Origin: Pseudomonadales bacterium
GTDB lineage: Bacteria > Pseudomonadota > Gammaproteobacteria > Pseudomonadales > UBA5518
Direction: 5' to 3'
Length of the DNA stretch: 64,000 nt
Assembly: GCA_024234165.1 (NCBI GenBank)
Contig: JACKOP010000004.1
Span: forward strand, 1-64,000
The position numbers were made by a program, and so were the translations under genes. The notes below the pieces were generated by a model that made no database searches, was not told where the DNA came from, and was given only the letters and a program-made list of their open reading frames with translations. Positions 50,392 to 59,037 of the stretch are shown in pieces; the first letter of the stretch is position 1, and every line of letters starts with the position of its first letter.

Positions 50392-52287
50392 ATGGCCGAA
50401 GCAACAACCCCTACCGAACGGCAACAGAGTCTCGCCGCCATGTCGGTGGCGGCGATGGGTGTGGTGTATGGAGACATCGGGACCAGCCCGCTGTACACGA
50501 TGAAAGAGGTATTCTCGAACTCGCACCACCCGGTGCCTGCCACGCCGGACAACGTGCTCGGCATCCTGTCGCTGGTCTTCTGGGCGATGACGATCACGGT
50601 CTCGCTGAAATACGTCGTTTTCATCATGCGTGCGGACAACCGTGGCGAAGGGGGCATCATGGCCCTGACTGCGCTGGCACTGCGCGTGGAAGACCTGCAC
50701 CCGCGTGCACTCGGTGCACTGTCGCTGCTCGGCATCTTCGGCGCGGGGCTGTTCTACGGCGATGCGGCGATCACGCCGGCACTGTCGGTGCTGTCGGCAA
50801 TCGAAGGCCTGGAGGTCGCCACGCCGGCGTTCAAACCCTACGTCGTGCCGATCGCCATCGGCATCCTGATCGCACTGTTCATGTTCCAGCGTCGGGGCAC
50901 CGCGAGTGTTGCCGCGTTATTCAGCCCGGTGATGCTGTTCTGGTTCGCGACGCTGGCGCTGCTCGGACTGTGGAACATCGCCGAACACCCTTCGGTGCTG
51001 ATCGCGATCAACCCGTGGTACGCGCTGCACTTCTTCAGCACCAGCCCGATGACTGCATTCCTCGCGCTGGGCGCGGTGGTGCTGGCAATCACCGGCGGCG
51101 AGGCGCTGTATGCGGACATGGGACATTTCGGTCGGCGCCCGATCAAGGCCGCGTGGCTCTATTTCGTGTTTCCGGCGCTCTACATCAACTACCTCGGCCA
51201 GGGCGCGCGAATCCTCGCCGAGCCCGCCGCGATCATCAATCCTTTCTTCATGTCGGCCCCCGCGACGCTGATCTATCCGCTGGTCACCCTCGCCACCGTC
51301 GCCGCGATCATCGCCTCGCAGTCGGTCATCTCCGGCGCCTTCTCGATGACCAGTCAGGCGATCCAGCTCGGCTACGCACCGCGCATCGGGATCCGGTATA
51401 CATCGGCACAGGAAAAGGGCCAGATCTACATCCCCAACATCAACTGGCTGCTGCTGATCGCCGTGCTGTCACTGGTGCTGATGTTCCGCACCTCCTCGGA
51501 CCTGGCCTCGGCCTACGGGATCGCGGTCACGATGACGATGATGATCGATACCATGCTCGCCTTCGTCGTCGTACGTGCACTCTGGGGCTGGTCGTGGTGG
51601 CTCGCGGTGCTGTTCCTGGCATTTTTCGTCAGCGTCGACTTCGCATTCTTCTCGGCCAATGCGGTCAAGATCCTCGACGGGGGCTGGTTCCCGCTGGTTC
51701 TCGGCTCTGCGGTGTTCATCCTGCTCGCAACATGGAAGCGCGGGCGCACGCTGCTTTACGAGAAACTCATGCAGGATTCGATGCCGCTCGATGCGTTCAT
51801 CACCAGCCTGTCCTACGGCAGCCCGCACCGCGTCGAAGGCACCGGGGTCTTCATGACGGCCAACCCGGACGGCGTACCACGCGCAATGCTGCACAACCTG
51901 CTGCACAACAAGATACTGCACCGCACGATCGTGCTGCTGAACGTGTTCGTCGAGGATGTGCCGTACGTTGCGGAAAGCGAACGCGTCAGGGTCGTCGCAC
52001 TGCCCGAGGGCTTCTACCAGGTGCTGGTGTGGTACGGCTTCAAGGACGAACCGAACATTCCGGCTGCACTGGAGAAATGCGCGGCATACGGATTGAAATA
52101 CGAACCCATGGAAACCTCGTTCTTCCTCGGTCGCGAGACGATCGTGCCTCGCGCACGGGTAGCGCGCATGCCACGCTGGAGACAACTGCTGTTCACGTTC
52201 ATGTTCCGCAACGCCGAACCGGCGACCGCATACTTCAAGATCCCGCCGAACCGCGTCGTCGAACTCGGCACCCAGATCGAACTCTGA
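50392..52287 (+). CDS. kup: Low-affinity potassium transport protein Kup
   Basis: A 631-residue transporter from ATG 50392 with GGGGAATG upstream. The family signature GVVYGDIGTSPLYTMKEVF is near residue 24. Others are RADNRGEGGIMALTALALR, GLFYGDAAITPALSVLSA, TGGEALYADMGHFGRRPI and NYLGQGA. There are twelve predicted helices in residues 1-430, followed by a cytoplasmic C-terminal domain ending AYFKIPPNRVVELGTQIEL. It imports K+ with H+ across the inner membrane. Length and motifs are those of E. coli Kup/TrkD. It follows the zinc-ribbon membrane protein by 21 bases. Confidence 0.96.
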   Translation: MAEATTPTERQQSLAAMSVAAMGVVYGDIGTSPLYTMKEVFSNSHHPVPATPDNVLGILSLVFWAMTITVSLKYVVFIMRADNRGEGGIMALTALALRVEDLHPRALGALSLLGIFGAGLFYGDAAITPALSVLSAIEGLEVATPAFKPYVVPIAIGILIALFMFQRRGTASVAALFSPVMLFWFATLALLGLWNIAEHPSVLIAINPWYALHFFSTSPMTAFLALGAVVLAITGGEALYADMGHFGRRPIKAAWLYFVFPALYINYLGQGARILAEPAAIINPFFMSAPATLIYPLVTLATVAAIIASQSVISGAFSMTSQAIQLGYAPRIGIRYTSAQEKGQIYIPNINWLLLIAVLSLVLMFRTSSDLASAYGIAVTMTMMIDTMLAFVVVRALWGWSWWLAVLFLAFFVSVDFAFFSANAVKILDGGWFPLVLGSAVFILLATWKRGRTLLYEKLMQDSMPLDAFITSLSYGSPHRVEGTGVFMTANPDGVPRAMLHNLLHNKILHRTIVLLNVFVEDVPYVAESERVRVVALPEGFYQVLVWYGFKDEPNIPAALEKCAAYGLKYEPMETSFFLGRETIVPRARVARMPRWRQLLFTFMFRNAEPATAYFKIPPNRVVELGTQIEL

Positions 52288-52408
52288 ACTGCAGGCAGAT
52301 CACGCGAGCGGCGACACAACCCCATTACGGTTTCATCAGGATTGCCCCGCCAGCACGGGTTCGGCACTATGCTTGGCTTCCAGCGCCCCTGAGCCGGAGA
52401 CCCTGTCC

Positions 52409-53536
52409 GTGGAGTTCGATCCCAACGCCGCCCGCCCAAAAACCTCGACGCGCAATCGCGAGCATCTCGAACAGAGGCTGCGCACGTGGCTGCACCACAA
52501 GCTCGGCCCCGACGCGCAACTGTCGGAGTTCTCGTCACCGCAAGGAACCGGGATGTCGAGCGAAACGCTGCTGTTCGATCTCACGTGGCGCGAGGGCGGA
52601 GCGGCGCATTCGCTCAGCTGCGTGGCACGGCTGCCGCCGGACGCGGGTTCGGTGCCGGTCTTTCCGGAGTACGATCTGGCGAAACAGTTCGAAGTGATGC
52701 GGCTCGCGCGCGAACGCTCGGAGGCACCGGTACCACGCGTACTCTGGTACGAAGGCGATGCATCGAAGCTTGGCGCCCCGTTTTTCATCATGGAGCGCGC
52801 TGTCGGTGAAACACCGCCGGATATTCCACCGTACGTATTCGACTCATGGTTGCTGCGCGCCGAGGCAACGGACCGCAGTCGCCTGCAGCACAACGCCATC
52901 GACGTGCTGGCAAAACTGCATGCAATCGAACTCTCGGCAACGGATCTCGCGTTGCTGCGTCCACGCGAATCCGGAGCTTCGCCACTGCATCGACACGTAG
53001 CCGCACAACGCGCCTATTACAACTGGGTGACTGCCGACGGGATCCGTTCTCCGCTGCTGGAGCGGGCGTTTGCATGGCTGGAACGACACTGGCCGCACGA
53101 AGAGGGGCCGGAAGTCCTGAGCTGGGGTGACGCACGCATCGGCAACATGCTGTTCGTGGACTTTGCACCGACTGCGGTGCTCGACTGGGAGATGGTCGCC
53201 ACTGGCCCGCGTGAACTGGACCTCGCGTGGATGGTTTTCATCCACCATTTTTTCCAGGACTTTGCGCCCATGGTCGGCGCGCCCGGACTGCCCGACATGA
53301 TGCGCCTCGACGAAGCGGCCGACTGTTACGAAAGACTGAGCGGACACCGCCCGCGCGACATGGAGTTCTACACGCTGTATGCGGCACTGCGTCACGGGAT
53401 CGTGATGTTCCGCATCGGGCGCCGCCAGGCGCACTTCGGTGAAGGAACGATTCCCGCCAACCCCGACGAGATGATCCTGCACCGACGCGCGATCGAGTCG
53501 ATGCTCGAAGGCAACTACTGGGACACGCGCCGCTGA
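52409..53536 (+). CDS. Aminoglycoside phosphotransferase-family (APH/ACAD10-like) kinase
   Basis: A 375-residue protein. GTG 52409 is chosen because GGAG is correctly spaced; TTG 52373, 12 codons earlier, has no ribosome site. Kinase-fold motifs: GTGMSSETLLFDL (glycine loop), FFIMERAVGETPPDIPPY (hinge), the catalytic loop SWGDARIGNML in place of HGDxxxxN, and the metal-binding AVLDWEMVATGPRELDLAW. Relatives annotated as phosphotransferases often sit with acyl-CoA dehydrogenases and fatty acid genes, and the mammalian ACAD10/11 N-terminus phosphorylates 4-hydroxyacyl substrates. That function is possible but not shown here. Antibiotic resistance is unlikely from context. Confidence 0.87.
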   Translation: MEFDPNAARPKTSTRNREHLEQRLRTWLHHKLGPDAQLSEFSSPQGTGMSSETLLFDLTWREGGAAHSLSCVARLPPDAGSVPVFPEYDLAKQFEVMRLARERSEAPVPRVLWYEGDASKLGAPFFIMERAVGETPPDIPPYVFDSWLLRAEATDRSRLQHNAIDVLAKLHAIELSATDLALLRPRESGASPLHRHVAAQRAYYNWVTADGIRSPLLERAFAWLERHWPHEEGPEVLSWGDARIGNMLFVDFAPTAVLDWEMVATGPRELDLAWMVFIHHFFQDFAPMVGAPGLPDMMRLDEAADCYERLSGHRPRDMEFYTLYAALRHGIVMFRIGRRQAHFGEGTIPANPDEMILHRRAIESMLEGNYWDTRR

Positions 53537-53566
53537 GCAGCGCTGCGCCGACGCGCTGCGCTGCTC
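53535..53566. terminator. Terminator hairpin between convergent phosphotransferase and dps
   Basis: GAGCAGCGC (53535-53543) pairs with GCGCTGCTC (53558-53566), starting inside the phosphotransferase stop codon. The loop is 14 bases and GC-rich. No T-tract is seen. Confidence 0.55.
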
Positions 53567-53614
53567 GGGCTGTCGTGGATCAACGGTCCCGGCACGCGAG
53601 GCGCGCGTCATCCT

Positions 53615-54103
53615 TCAATCGAGCAGACTGCGCAACATCCAGGCCGTCTTCTCGTGTACCTGCAGCCGCTGCGTCAACAGATCCGCCGATGGCTCATCGT
53701 GGGCCCCGGCCGCCAGCGGAATCAGCCCGCGTGCAGTGCGGATCACGGCCTCCTGACCATCTACCAGCTTTGCGATCATCGTCATCGCGTCCGGCGTCGC
53801 GGTCTCCTCTTCGATCGACGTGAGTTCCAGGAACTCGCGGTAGGAACCTGGCGCGCGATGACCAAGCGCCCGGATGCGCTCCGCGATCTCATCGACGGCA
53901 AGCGCGAGTTCGTTGTACTGCTGCTCGAACATCTGATGCAGCGTGTTGAACATCGGCCCGGTGACGTTCCAATGGTAGTTGTGCGTCTTCAGGTATAGCG
54001 TGTAGGTGTCGGCCAGCAGCCGTGACAATCCGGCGGCAATCTCGGCACGCCGCGCTTCCGGAATGCCGATATCGATCGATCTTGCAGATACCTTCCTGCT
54101 CAT
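53615..54103 (-). CDS. dps: Dps-family DNA-binding ferritin
   Basis: A 162-residue protein from ATG 54103 (MSRKVSARSIDIGIPEARR) with GGAGGAG upstream. The ferroxidase-centre signature spans YLKTHNYHWNVTGPMFNTLH and FEQQYNELALAVDEIAERIR, with His, Asp and Glu ligands shared between dimers. It forms a 12-mer shell that oxidises iron with peroxide and can protect DNA. The short N-terminus has few lysines, so DNA binding may be weak. It is divergent from oxyR across a 154-base region with an octamer repeat, so OxyR control is likely from position and from family knowledge. Confidence 0.93.
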   Translation of the reverse strand: MSRKVSARSIDIGIPEARRAEIAAGLSRLLADTYTLYLKTHNYHWNVTGPMFNTLHQMFEQQYNELALAVDEIAERIRALGHRAPGSYREFLELTSIEEETATPDAMTMIAKLVDGQEAVIRTARGLIPLAAGAHDEPSADLLTQRLQVHEKTAWMLRSLLD

Positions 54104-54215
54104 GGCGGTTCTCCTCCATTCATGCATGCACGCACGAAGGTGCGTAGGCACGAGCGCATGATGACAGCAGGCAATAAAAATGTGAAACAGATTGTGTTTA
54201 TACTTTCGTTTCATT

Positions 54216-54247
54216 GAATCAATGAATCAATGAATCAATGAATCAAA
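54216..54247. repeat. Four tandem octamers GAATCAAT in the dps-oxyR intergenic region
   Basis: Units at 54216, 54224, 54232 and 54240; the last ends in A instead of T. The array ends 10 bases before the oxyR ATG and includes part of its leader. On the minus strand each unit reads ATTGATTC and offers a TTGATT sequence similar to a -35 box upstream of TATAAA, which is centred near 54200. A change in copy number would shift spacing for dps and the leader of oxyR. Simple octamer arrays are prone to slippage. Confidence 0.85.
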
Positions 54248-54257
54248 GGATGCCGAC

Positions 54258-55181
54258 ATGAGCTATCTGCCGACGCTGCGCCAGTTGCGTTACTTCCTTG
54301 CACTGACCCGCCACAAGCATTTCGGTCGTGCTGCCGATGAGTGCAATGTCTCGCAGTCGGCATTCTCGATTGCAATTCGCGAGCTCGAGACCCAGCTCGA
54401 ACTTTGCCTGGTCGACCGCACTTCGAAGCGTGTGACCATCACGGCGACCGGACAGGAAATCGCGACGATCGCGCGCCACTGCCTGAACGACGCAGAGGAG
54501 CTCGTCGAGTTCGCACGCAGGGAGCGGACCCCGCTCGCCCGTCGCATCCAGCTTGGGGTCATCCCGACGATCGCACCATTCCTGCTGCCCCGGCTGATGC
54601 CGCAAATAGCCGGGGCATTCCCGCAGATGAAACTGTACCTGCGCGAGGACATGACGGAAAACCTGCTCGCTGCACTGGCCGAGGGTCGCCTCGATGTACT
54701 GCTGCTCGCTCTTCCCTGGGACCTCCCGCACGCGGAAATCCTGCCTCTGTTCCGTGACCCGTTCCGGCTTGCCTGCCGTAGCGGTTCATCCCTGCTCGAA
54801 TCCGGGCGCGTCCGCGCCGACCGGCTTCCGGCGGAAAGCGTGCTGCTGCTGGAGGACGGGCACTGCCTGCGCGATCACGCGCTGTCGGCATGCCGGCTAC
54901 GGCAACCCGATCGCCTGAACCGGTTCGCTGCCAGCAGCCTGTTCACGCTGGTACAGATGGTCGCTGCAGATCTGGGAGTGACCTATCTGCCAGCCATGGC
55001 AGAGGGTTCGTCGTTGCTCGATGGCACCGGCATCGTCACCCACGCCCTGGACGCCCGAGCCTACCGTGATATCGGCCTGGCATGGCGCGAGGGCAGCGCC
55101 CGCGCAGACGAATTCCGCGAACTCGGCACGCTGATCAACGCCTGCCGACCGGCTGGGGTACTGGATCTGCCTGGCCTCTGA
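54258..55181 (+). CDS. oxyR: Hydrogen peroxide-sensing LysR-family regulator OxyR
   Basis: A 307-residue LysR-type regulator from ATG 54258 with AGGA upstream. The N-terminal helix-turn-helix is LTRHKHFGRAADECNVSQSA. The effector domain carries C203 and C212 in EDGHCLRDHALSAC, the peroxide-sensing disulfide pair of OxyR with the exact eight-residue spacing. Other OxyR-like phrases are LGVIPTIAPFLLPRL and DVLLLALPWDL. It activates antioxidant genes when oxidised. The divergent neighbour dps is a classical target. Length is normal. Confidence 0.95.
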   Translation: MSYLPTLRQLRYFLALTRHKHFGRAADECNVSQSAFSIAIRELETQLELCLVDRTSKRVTITATGQEIATIARHCLNDAEELVEFARRERTPLARRIQLGVIPTIAPFLLPRLMPQIAGAFPQMKLYLREDMTENLLAALAEGRLDVLLLALPWDLPHAEILPLFRDPFRLACRSGSSLLESGRVRADRLPAESVLLLEDGHCLRDHALSACRLRQPDRLNRFAASSLFTLVQMVAADLGVTYLPAMAEGSSLLDGTGIVTHALDARAYRDIGLAWREGSARADEFRELGTLINACRPAGVLDLPGL

Positions 55182-55265
55182 GCGGATTTCCGGCAACACG
55201 GGTTCCGGGCAACCGAGGCCCTCATGCCATCCAGCCTGTTGCACAAGGATTCCAAAATGTAACTC

Positions 55266-55277
55266 GACTATATAGTC
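55266..55277. promoter_or_regulatory. Perfect 12-bp palindrome upstream of the tandem MarR gene
   Basis: GACTATATAGTC is a perfect palindrome, 46 bases before the ATG of the marR-like gene. It lies inside an outer GTAACT (55259-55264) / AGTTAC (55300-55305) pair that also encloses the second palindrome. It is a likely binding site of the MarR protein itself. Confidence 0.6.
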
Positions 55278-55280
55278 ACC

Positions 55281-55299
55281 TATGTATATCGTATACATA
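55281..55299. promoter_or_regulatory. Second operator-like inverted repeat upstream of the tandem MarR gene
   Basis: TATGTATA (55281-55288), spacer TCG, TATACATA (55292-55299): perfect 8-bp arms, the size and AT-richness of MarR sites. TATACA could also be the -10 box, so bound regulator would block the promoter of the efflux operon. Confidence 0.65.
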
Positions 55300-55323
55300 A
55301 GTTACTAATCACCTGCCAACCAT

Positions 55324-56307
55324 ATGGCCCACCCTGAACTGGACCACAGTTGCGGATTCCTGATCCACGACACAGCCCGACTGATCCGGCGTCGCTTCGA
55401 TCTGGCGATTCGCGACATTGGTCTGACCCAGGCCAAATGGCGGGTGCTCGCGACGCTGCGTGACAACCCCGGCATCTCACAGTCCGAACTGGCCGAACGA
55501 CTCGATATCGAACGCGCACCGCTCGGTTCGGCACTGGCCTGGCTGGAACACGCTGGCTGGATCCGGCGTGCAGCCGATTCCGGGGATCGCCGCATCCGCC
55601 GCGTCCACCTGCTCGAGGAAGCCGGTCCGACCCTGGACCGGATGAACGAGCGCTTTCGCAGCGTTGAAAACCATTATCTGCGTGGCTTCGACAGCGACGA
55701 GATCGCCCTGATGCTCGCGAATCTGCGCCTGATTCGCGACGGCATGCGTGGTCCCAATCCTGCGGATCGCCCGCAGAGCACCATCACGCCTCTTCAAGCG
55801 AGCACATCGCAGTCCGATACTGCACAGGCACAGCCAGCCGATGCGACCGGGGAGACTTATATCCGTCTGCTGTTCGAATGTGCACGACTGCTGACCCGGC
55901 GTTTCGACGTGCGCCTGGCCGAGCTGGGATTCACACGCAACCAGTGGCTGGTGATCAATACCGTGTACCGTCATGAAGGCCTGCGACAATCGGCAATCGC
56001 CGAAGCCACCGAGATCCGCCCGGCAGCGCTGGGCCGCCTGATCGATTCGCTGCAGTCCGATGGCTGGCTCGAGCGACGGACCGACCCCCGTGACCGTCGC
56101 GCCAACCGTCTGTTCCTCAGCCCGCGTGCCCGGCACCTGCTCGCCGGCATGCACAAGCGCTTCGAACTGCTGCACGCAGGGCTGATGCGCCCACTTGGCG
56201 CACTGCGCCAGCAACATCTCGCCGCAACACTGGCCTGGATCCGCCAGCGCCTGCTCGAACAGACCCCGCAAACCCACGAACCACGACGCGCCGGAGCCGA
56301 ACGATGA
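55324..56307 (+). CDS. Tandem MarR-domain transcriptional regulator
   Basis: A 327-residue protein from ATG 55324 (MAHPELDHSCGFLIHDTARL) containing two complete MarR domains in one chain. Domain 1 (about 8-140) has LTQAKWRVLATLRDNPGISQ and the wing DSGDRRIRRVHLLEEAG. Domain 2 (about 178-310) has FTRNQWLVINTVYRHEGLRQ and the wing DPRDRRANRLFLSPRA. A Ser/Gln/Ala-rich linker joins them. MarR proteins normally dimerise from single 140-residue chains, so this is a fused pseudo-dimer. Its stop overlaps the start of the emrA-like gene (ATGA), so it should control the efflux pump. Two palindromes precede it. Confidence 0.9.
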   Translation: MAHPELDHSCGFLIHDTARLIRRRFDLAIRDIGLTQAKWRVLATLRDNPGISQSELAERLDIERAPLGSALAWLEHAGWIRRAADSGDRRIRRVHLLEEAGPTLDRMNERFRSVENHYLRGFDSDEIALMLANLRLIRDGMRGPNPADRPQSTITPLQASTSQSDTAQAQPADATGETYIRLLFECARLLTRRFDVRLAELGFTRNQWLVINTVYRHEGLRQSAIAEATEIRPAALGRLIDSLQSDGWLERRTDPRDRRANRLFLSPRARHLLAGMHKRFELLHAGLMRPLGALRQQHLAATLAWIRQRLLEQTPQTHEPRRAGAER

Positions 56308-57431
56308 CCACACCGACACCTGAGCCGCAGGCAGCCGCGACCGGGATGATCGCGAGCAACCGTGCCGTACGCCGACGCCGCCTTGCCATCGCCGCGATCG
56401 TGGTCTGTCTCGTCGGGGGCGCCTGGTGGGTCCACCAGCGCTACACGCACATCTACAGCGAGGATGCCCGCGTCGCAACCGACATGATCGAGGTCAGCGC
56501 CAAGCTCGCCGGACAGATCACGAACCTGGCGGTGTCGCAGGGTGATCGGCTCGAACCGGGCATGCTGATCGCCCGGACCGACGATCGCGCGGCGCAGTTC
56601 GCACTCGGCGAACTGGAAGCCCAGCATCAGACGATGCTGTCGACCTCCAGGCGACTCGAAGCACAGATCGATATGGTCGATATCGAGTCGGGAGGGCGAC
56701 TCAGTGCAGCGCGCTCGCAACTCTCCGCTGCCGAAGCCTCGCTGAAGTCCGTCGCATCGGATCTCGACTTCAAGCGCAACGAATGGGAACGAGCCCAGTC
56801 GCTGCGTGCGCGCCAGATCATCTCGCAGCAGCAGTGGGAGAACGCACGCAACGCCTTCCACCAGTCCGAGCAGCAGCACCAGCGTGCACTGGCGGAAGTG
56901 GCGAGCGCGCGCGCCAACGTGACTGCGACCGAGGCATCGCTGGGCCAACTGAAAGTGTTGCGCAACGAGCTCGACGGCAGCCGGCATGAACTCGAGCGCA
57001 TCACGATGTCGATCGACAGACAGAAGGTGATCATCACGGATCTGCGCGTCACCAGCTCGGTCGGCGGCATCGTCGACGAGACCTTCGTGCACCAGGGCGA
57101 ATTCGTCGTTCCCGGTCAACGGCTGCTGCTGATGCACGACCCGGCGAACATCTGGATCGATGCAAACATCAAGGAAACGGACATCCGCCATGTCGTGCTT
57201 GGTGCACCGGTCGCAATCAGCGTCGACGCCTACCCCAACCGCAAGTTCAACGGCCAGGTGATACGCATTGGCAACGCGGCCACCAGCCAGTTCTCGCTGC
57301 TGCCGAACACCAATCCGAGCGGCAACTTCACAAAGGTCACACAGCGCCTGCCGATACGGGTATCCATCGAGCAGTCCGGCGAGTTGCTGCGCCCGGGCAT
57401 GATGGTCGAGGTGGCGATTGAAATCCGCTGA
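56304..57431 (+). CDS. EmrA/HlyD-family membrane fusion protein
   Basis: A 375-residue protein from ATG 56304. One membrane helix is at about 27-44 (LAIAAIVVCLVGGAWW) after an RRRR segment. Next are the lipoyl-like half RVATDMIEVSAKLAGQITNL, a long alpha-helical hairpin (about 110-245) rich in Gln/Glu/Ala, and the second lipoyl half TSSVGGIVDETFVHQGEFV. The beta-barrel part contains ANIKETDIRHVVLGAPV, typical of EmrA. It bridges the inner-membrane transporter to an outer membrane channel. It is translationally coupled to the marR-like gene and overlaps the emrB-like gene by 14 bases. No outer membrane TolC gene is in the window. Confidence 0.92.
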   Translation: MTTPTPEPQAAATGMIASNRAVRRRRLAIAAIVVCLVGGAWWVHQRYTHIYSEDARVATDMIEVSAKLAGQITNLAVSQGDRLEPGMLIARTDDRAAQFALGELEAQHQTMLSTSRRLEAQIDMVDIESGGRLSAARSQLSAAEASLKSVASDLDFKRNEWERAQSLRARQIISQQQWENARNAFHQSEQQHQRALAEVASARANVTATEASLGQLKVLRNELDGSRHELERITMSIDRQKVIITDLRVTSSVGGIVDETFVHQGEFVVPGQRLLLMHDPANIWIDANIKETDIRHVVLGAPVAISVDAYPNRKFNGQVIRIGNAATSQFSLLPNTNPSGNFTKVTQRLPIRVSIEQSGELLRPGMMVEVAIEIR

Positions 57432-59013
57432 AACCCTCGAAAGCTACCTTGCGACGCTGCCGCCGAACCCGGCGTTCAGCGAGCTTTTCCGCACCTGGGG
57501 AATCCATTACCGCTGGTTCGCGGTGGGAACCATCGTCGCCGGCAACATCGCAGCGATGCTCGCCGGCACGATCATCAACGTCGCGATTCCGAACATCATG
57601 GGCGCCTTCGGCATCTCGCAAACCGATGCCCAGTGGCTCTCCACGGCCAACCTGACCGCATCGACGGTCGCCATGCTCACCAGCAGCTGGCTGGTACGCA
57701 CGATCGGCATGCGCGACACGACGCTGCTCGCCATGCTGCTGTTTCTCGCCGGCTCCGTGCTGGGAGGCACGGCCGGCAGCACCGATGTGATGATCTTCGC
57801 GCGCGCCATGCAGGGCGTTACCGCCGGCCTGCTGACCCCGCTCTCGATGACGATCATCTTCCAGGTGTTCCCGCCCGGCAGGCAGGGACTTGCGATGGGC
57901 ACCAGCGCCGTTGGCGTGATCCTCGCACCAACCATTGGTCCGGCGATCGGAGGTCTGCTGATCGATGCACTGAACTGGCGCTACGTGTTCTTCCTCGGCG
58001 TTCCCTTCTCGCTGCTCGCCATCATCTGTACGTTTGCGTTCCTGCCGGGTCGTACAGGCGGAGCACGAATTCCGTTCGACTGGAACGGCTTCCTGCTGCT
58101 GAATGTTGCCCTGGTCGCACTCCTGGTGGGGCTCAGCAACGGACAGCGGGAAGGATGGGATTCCGACTACATCATCAGCTGCCTGGTCGTTGCCGCCGTC
58201 TTCTCGGCGTGCTTCGTCTGGTGGCAGTTGCGTGTGGAGTATCCCTTGCTCGACCTGGGACTGTTCGCGAACCGCCAGTTCGCGATCATGGCGCTGAACG
58301 GCTTCGTGTTCGGCGGCGGACTGTTTGCCTCGTCGTACCTGGTGCCACTGTTTCTGCAGATGGTGCAGCATCTGTCGGCGACCTCCGCGGGAGCGCTGAT
58401 GATTCCCCCCGGCATCGCCATGCTGCTGCTGTTCCCGTTCGCAGGCCGCCTCGCGGACACCATGGACCATCGCGTACTGATCGGCAGCGGCATCCTGTGC
58501 AGCGCGGTATCCTTCTGGCTGATGGCCGGCGCCGACGCCAACACCGCGTTCTGGACCTTCGTCTGGTGGAACGTGCTCAACCGCATTGGTGTTTCACTGG
58601 TGATGCCGGCGATCCAGATGGGCGCGATGACGCACATCGAAGTCAGCCGTCTGACGCAGGCTTCGGCGTCGTTCAACTTCATCCGCCAACTCGGCGGAGC
58701 CTTCGGTGTGAACCTGATGTCGGTGGCGCTCGATCGCAGTACCGCGCAACACGCCGACTACCTGCTCTCCACCCAGACCTGGGGCAGCGGCGACACCCTG
58801 CAGACACTGGGCCTGCTGCGCCAGCTCGCGCTGGCGATCGGCTACAGCGGCACCGAGGCATGGAATGCCGCCCGCGCCCTGCTGCAGGGGCTGGTGCAAC
58901 AGGAGGCGCTGGCTGCCGGTTTTCGCGACGCATTCGGTATCGTCGTGGTGGCATTCCTGCTGACGCTGATCCCGACGCTGATGCTCGGATCGAAGCGCCC
59001 GAGGCCCGCCTGA
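57418..59013 (+). CDS. EmrB/QacA-type MFS multidrug efflux transporter (DHA2, 14 TM)
   Basis: A 531-residue transporter. The start is TTG 57418, inside the end of the emrA-like frame, with GAGGTGG upstream; no early ATG fits. Motifs: NVAIPNIMGAFGISQTDAQW in the first helix-loop region, the antiporter motif C as GTSAVGVILAPTIGPAIGGL, and WRYVFFLGVPF after it. Fourteen hydrophobic segments can be counted. It exports hydrophobic toxic compounds in exchange for protons, together with the EmrA-type protein. The stop codon lies within a hairpin shared with the convergent NlpC/P60 gene. Confidence 0.93.
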   Translation: MKSAETLESYLATLPPNPAFSELFRTWGIHYRWFAVGTIVAGNIAAMLAGTIINVAIPNIMGAFGISQTDAQWLSTANLTASTVAMLTSSWLVRTIGMRDTTLLAMLLFLAGSVLGGTAGSTDVMIFARAMQGVTAGLLTPLSMTIIFQVFPPGRQGLAMGTSAVGVILAPTIGPAIGGLLIDALNWRYVFFLGVPFSLLAIICTFAFLPGRTGGARIPFDWNGFLLLNVALVALLVGLSNGQREGWDSDYIISCLVVAAVFSACFVWWQLRVEYPLLDLGLFANRQFAIMALNGFVFGGGLFASSYLVPLFLQMVQHLSATSAGALMIPPGIAMLLLFPFAGRLADTMDHRVLIGSGILCSAVSFWLMAGADANTAFWTFVWWNVLNRIGVSLVMPAIQMGAMTHIEVSRLTQASASFNFIRQLGGAFGVNLMSVALDRSTAQHADYLLSTQTWGSGDTLQTLGLLRQLALAIGYSGTEAWNAARALLQGLVQQEALAAGFRDAFGIVVVAFLLTLIPTLMLGSKRPRPA

Positions 59014-59037
59014 GCGCTGGCCACCGCTCAGGGCGGG
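59005..59037. terminator. Hairpin containing the stop codons of both convergent genes
   Basis: CCCGCCTGAGCG (59005-59016) pairs with CGCTCAGGGCGGG (59025-59037) with one bulged G. The TGA of the MFS gene and the TGA of the NlpC/P60 gene (minus strand) both lie in the stem. It probably ends transcription from both sides. Confidence 0.6.

Noticed and set aside
52373..52408. Twelve-codon N-terminal extension of the phosphotransferase from TTG
   Set aside because: No ribosome site precedes TTG 52373, whereas GTG 52409 has GGAG at normal spacing.
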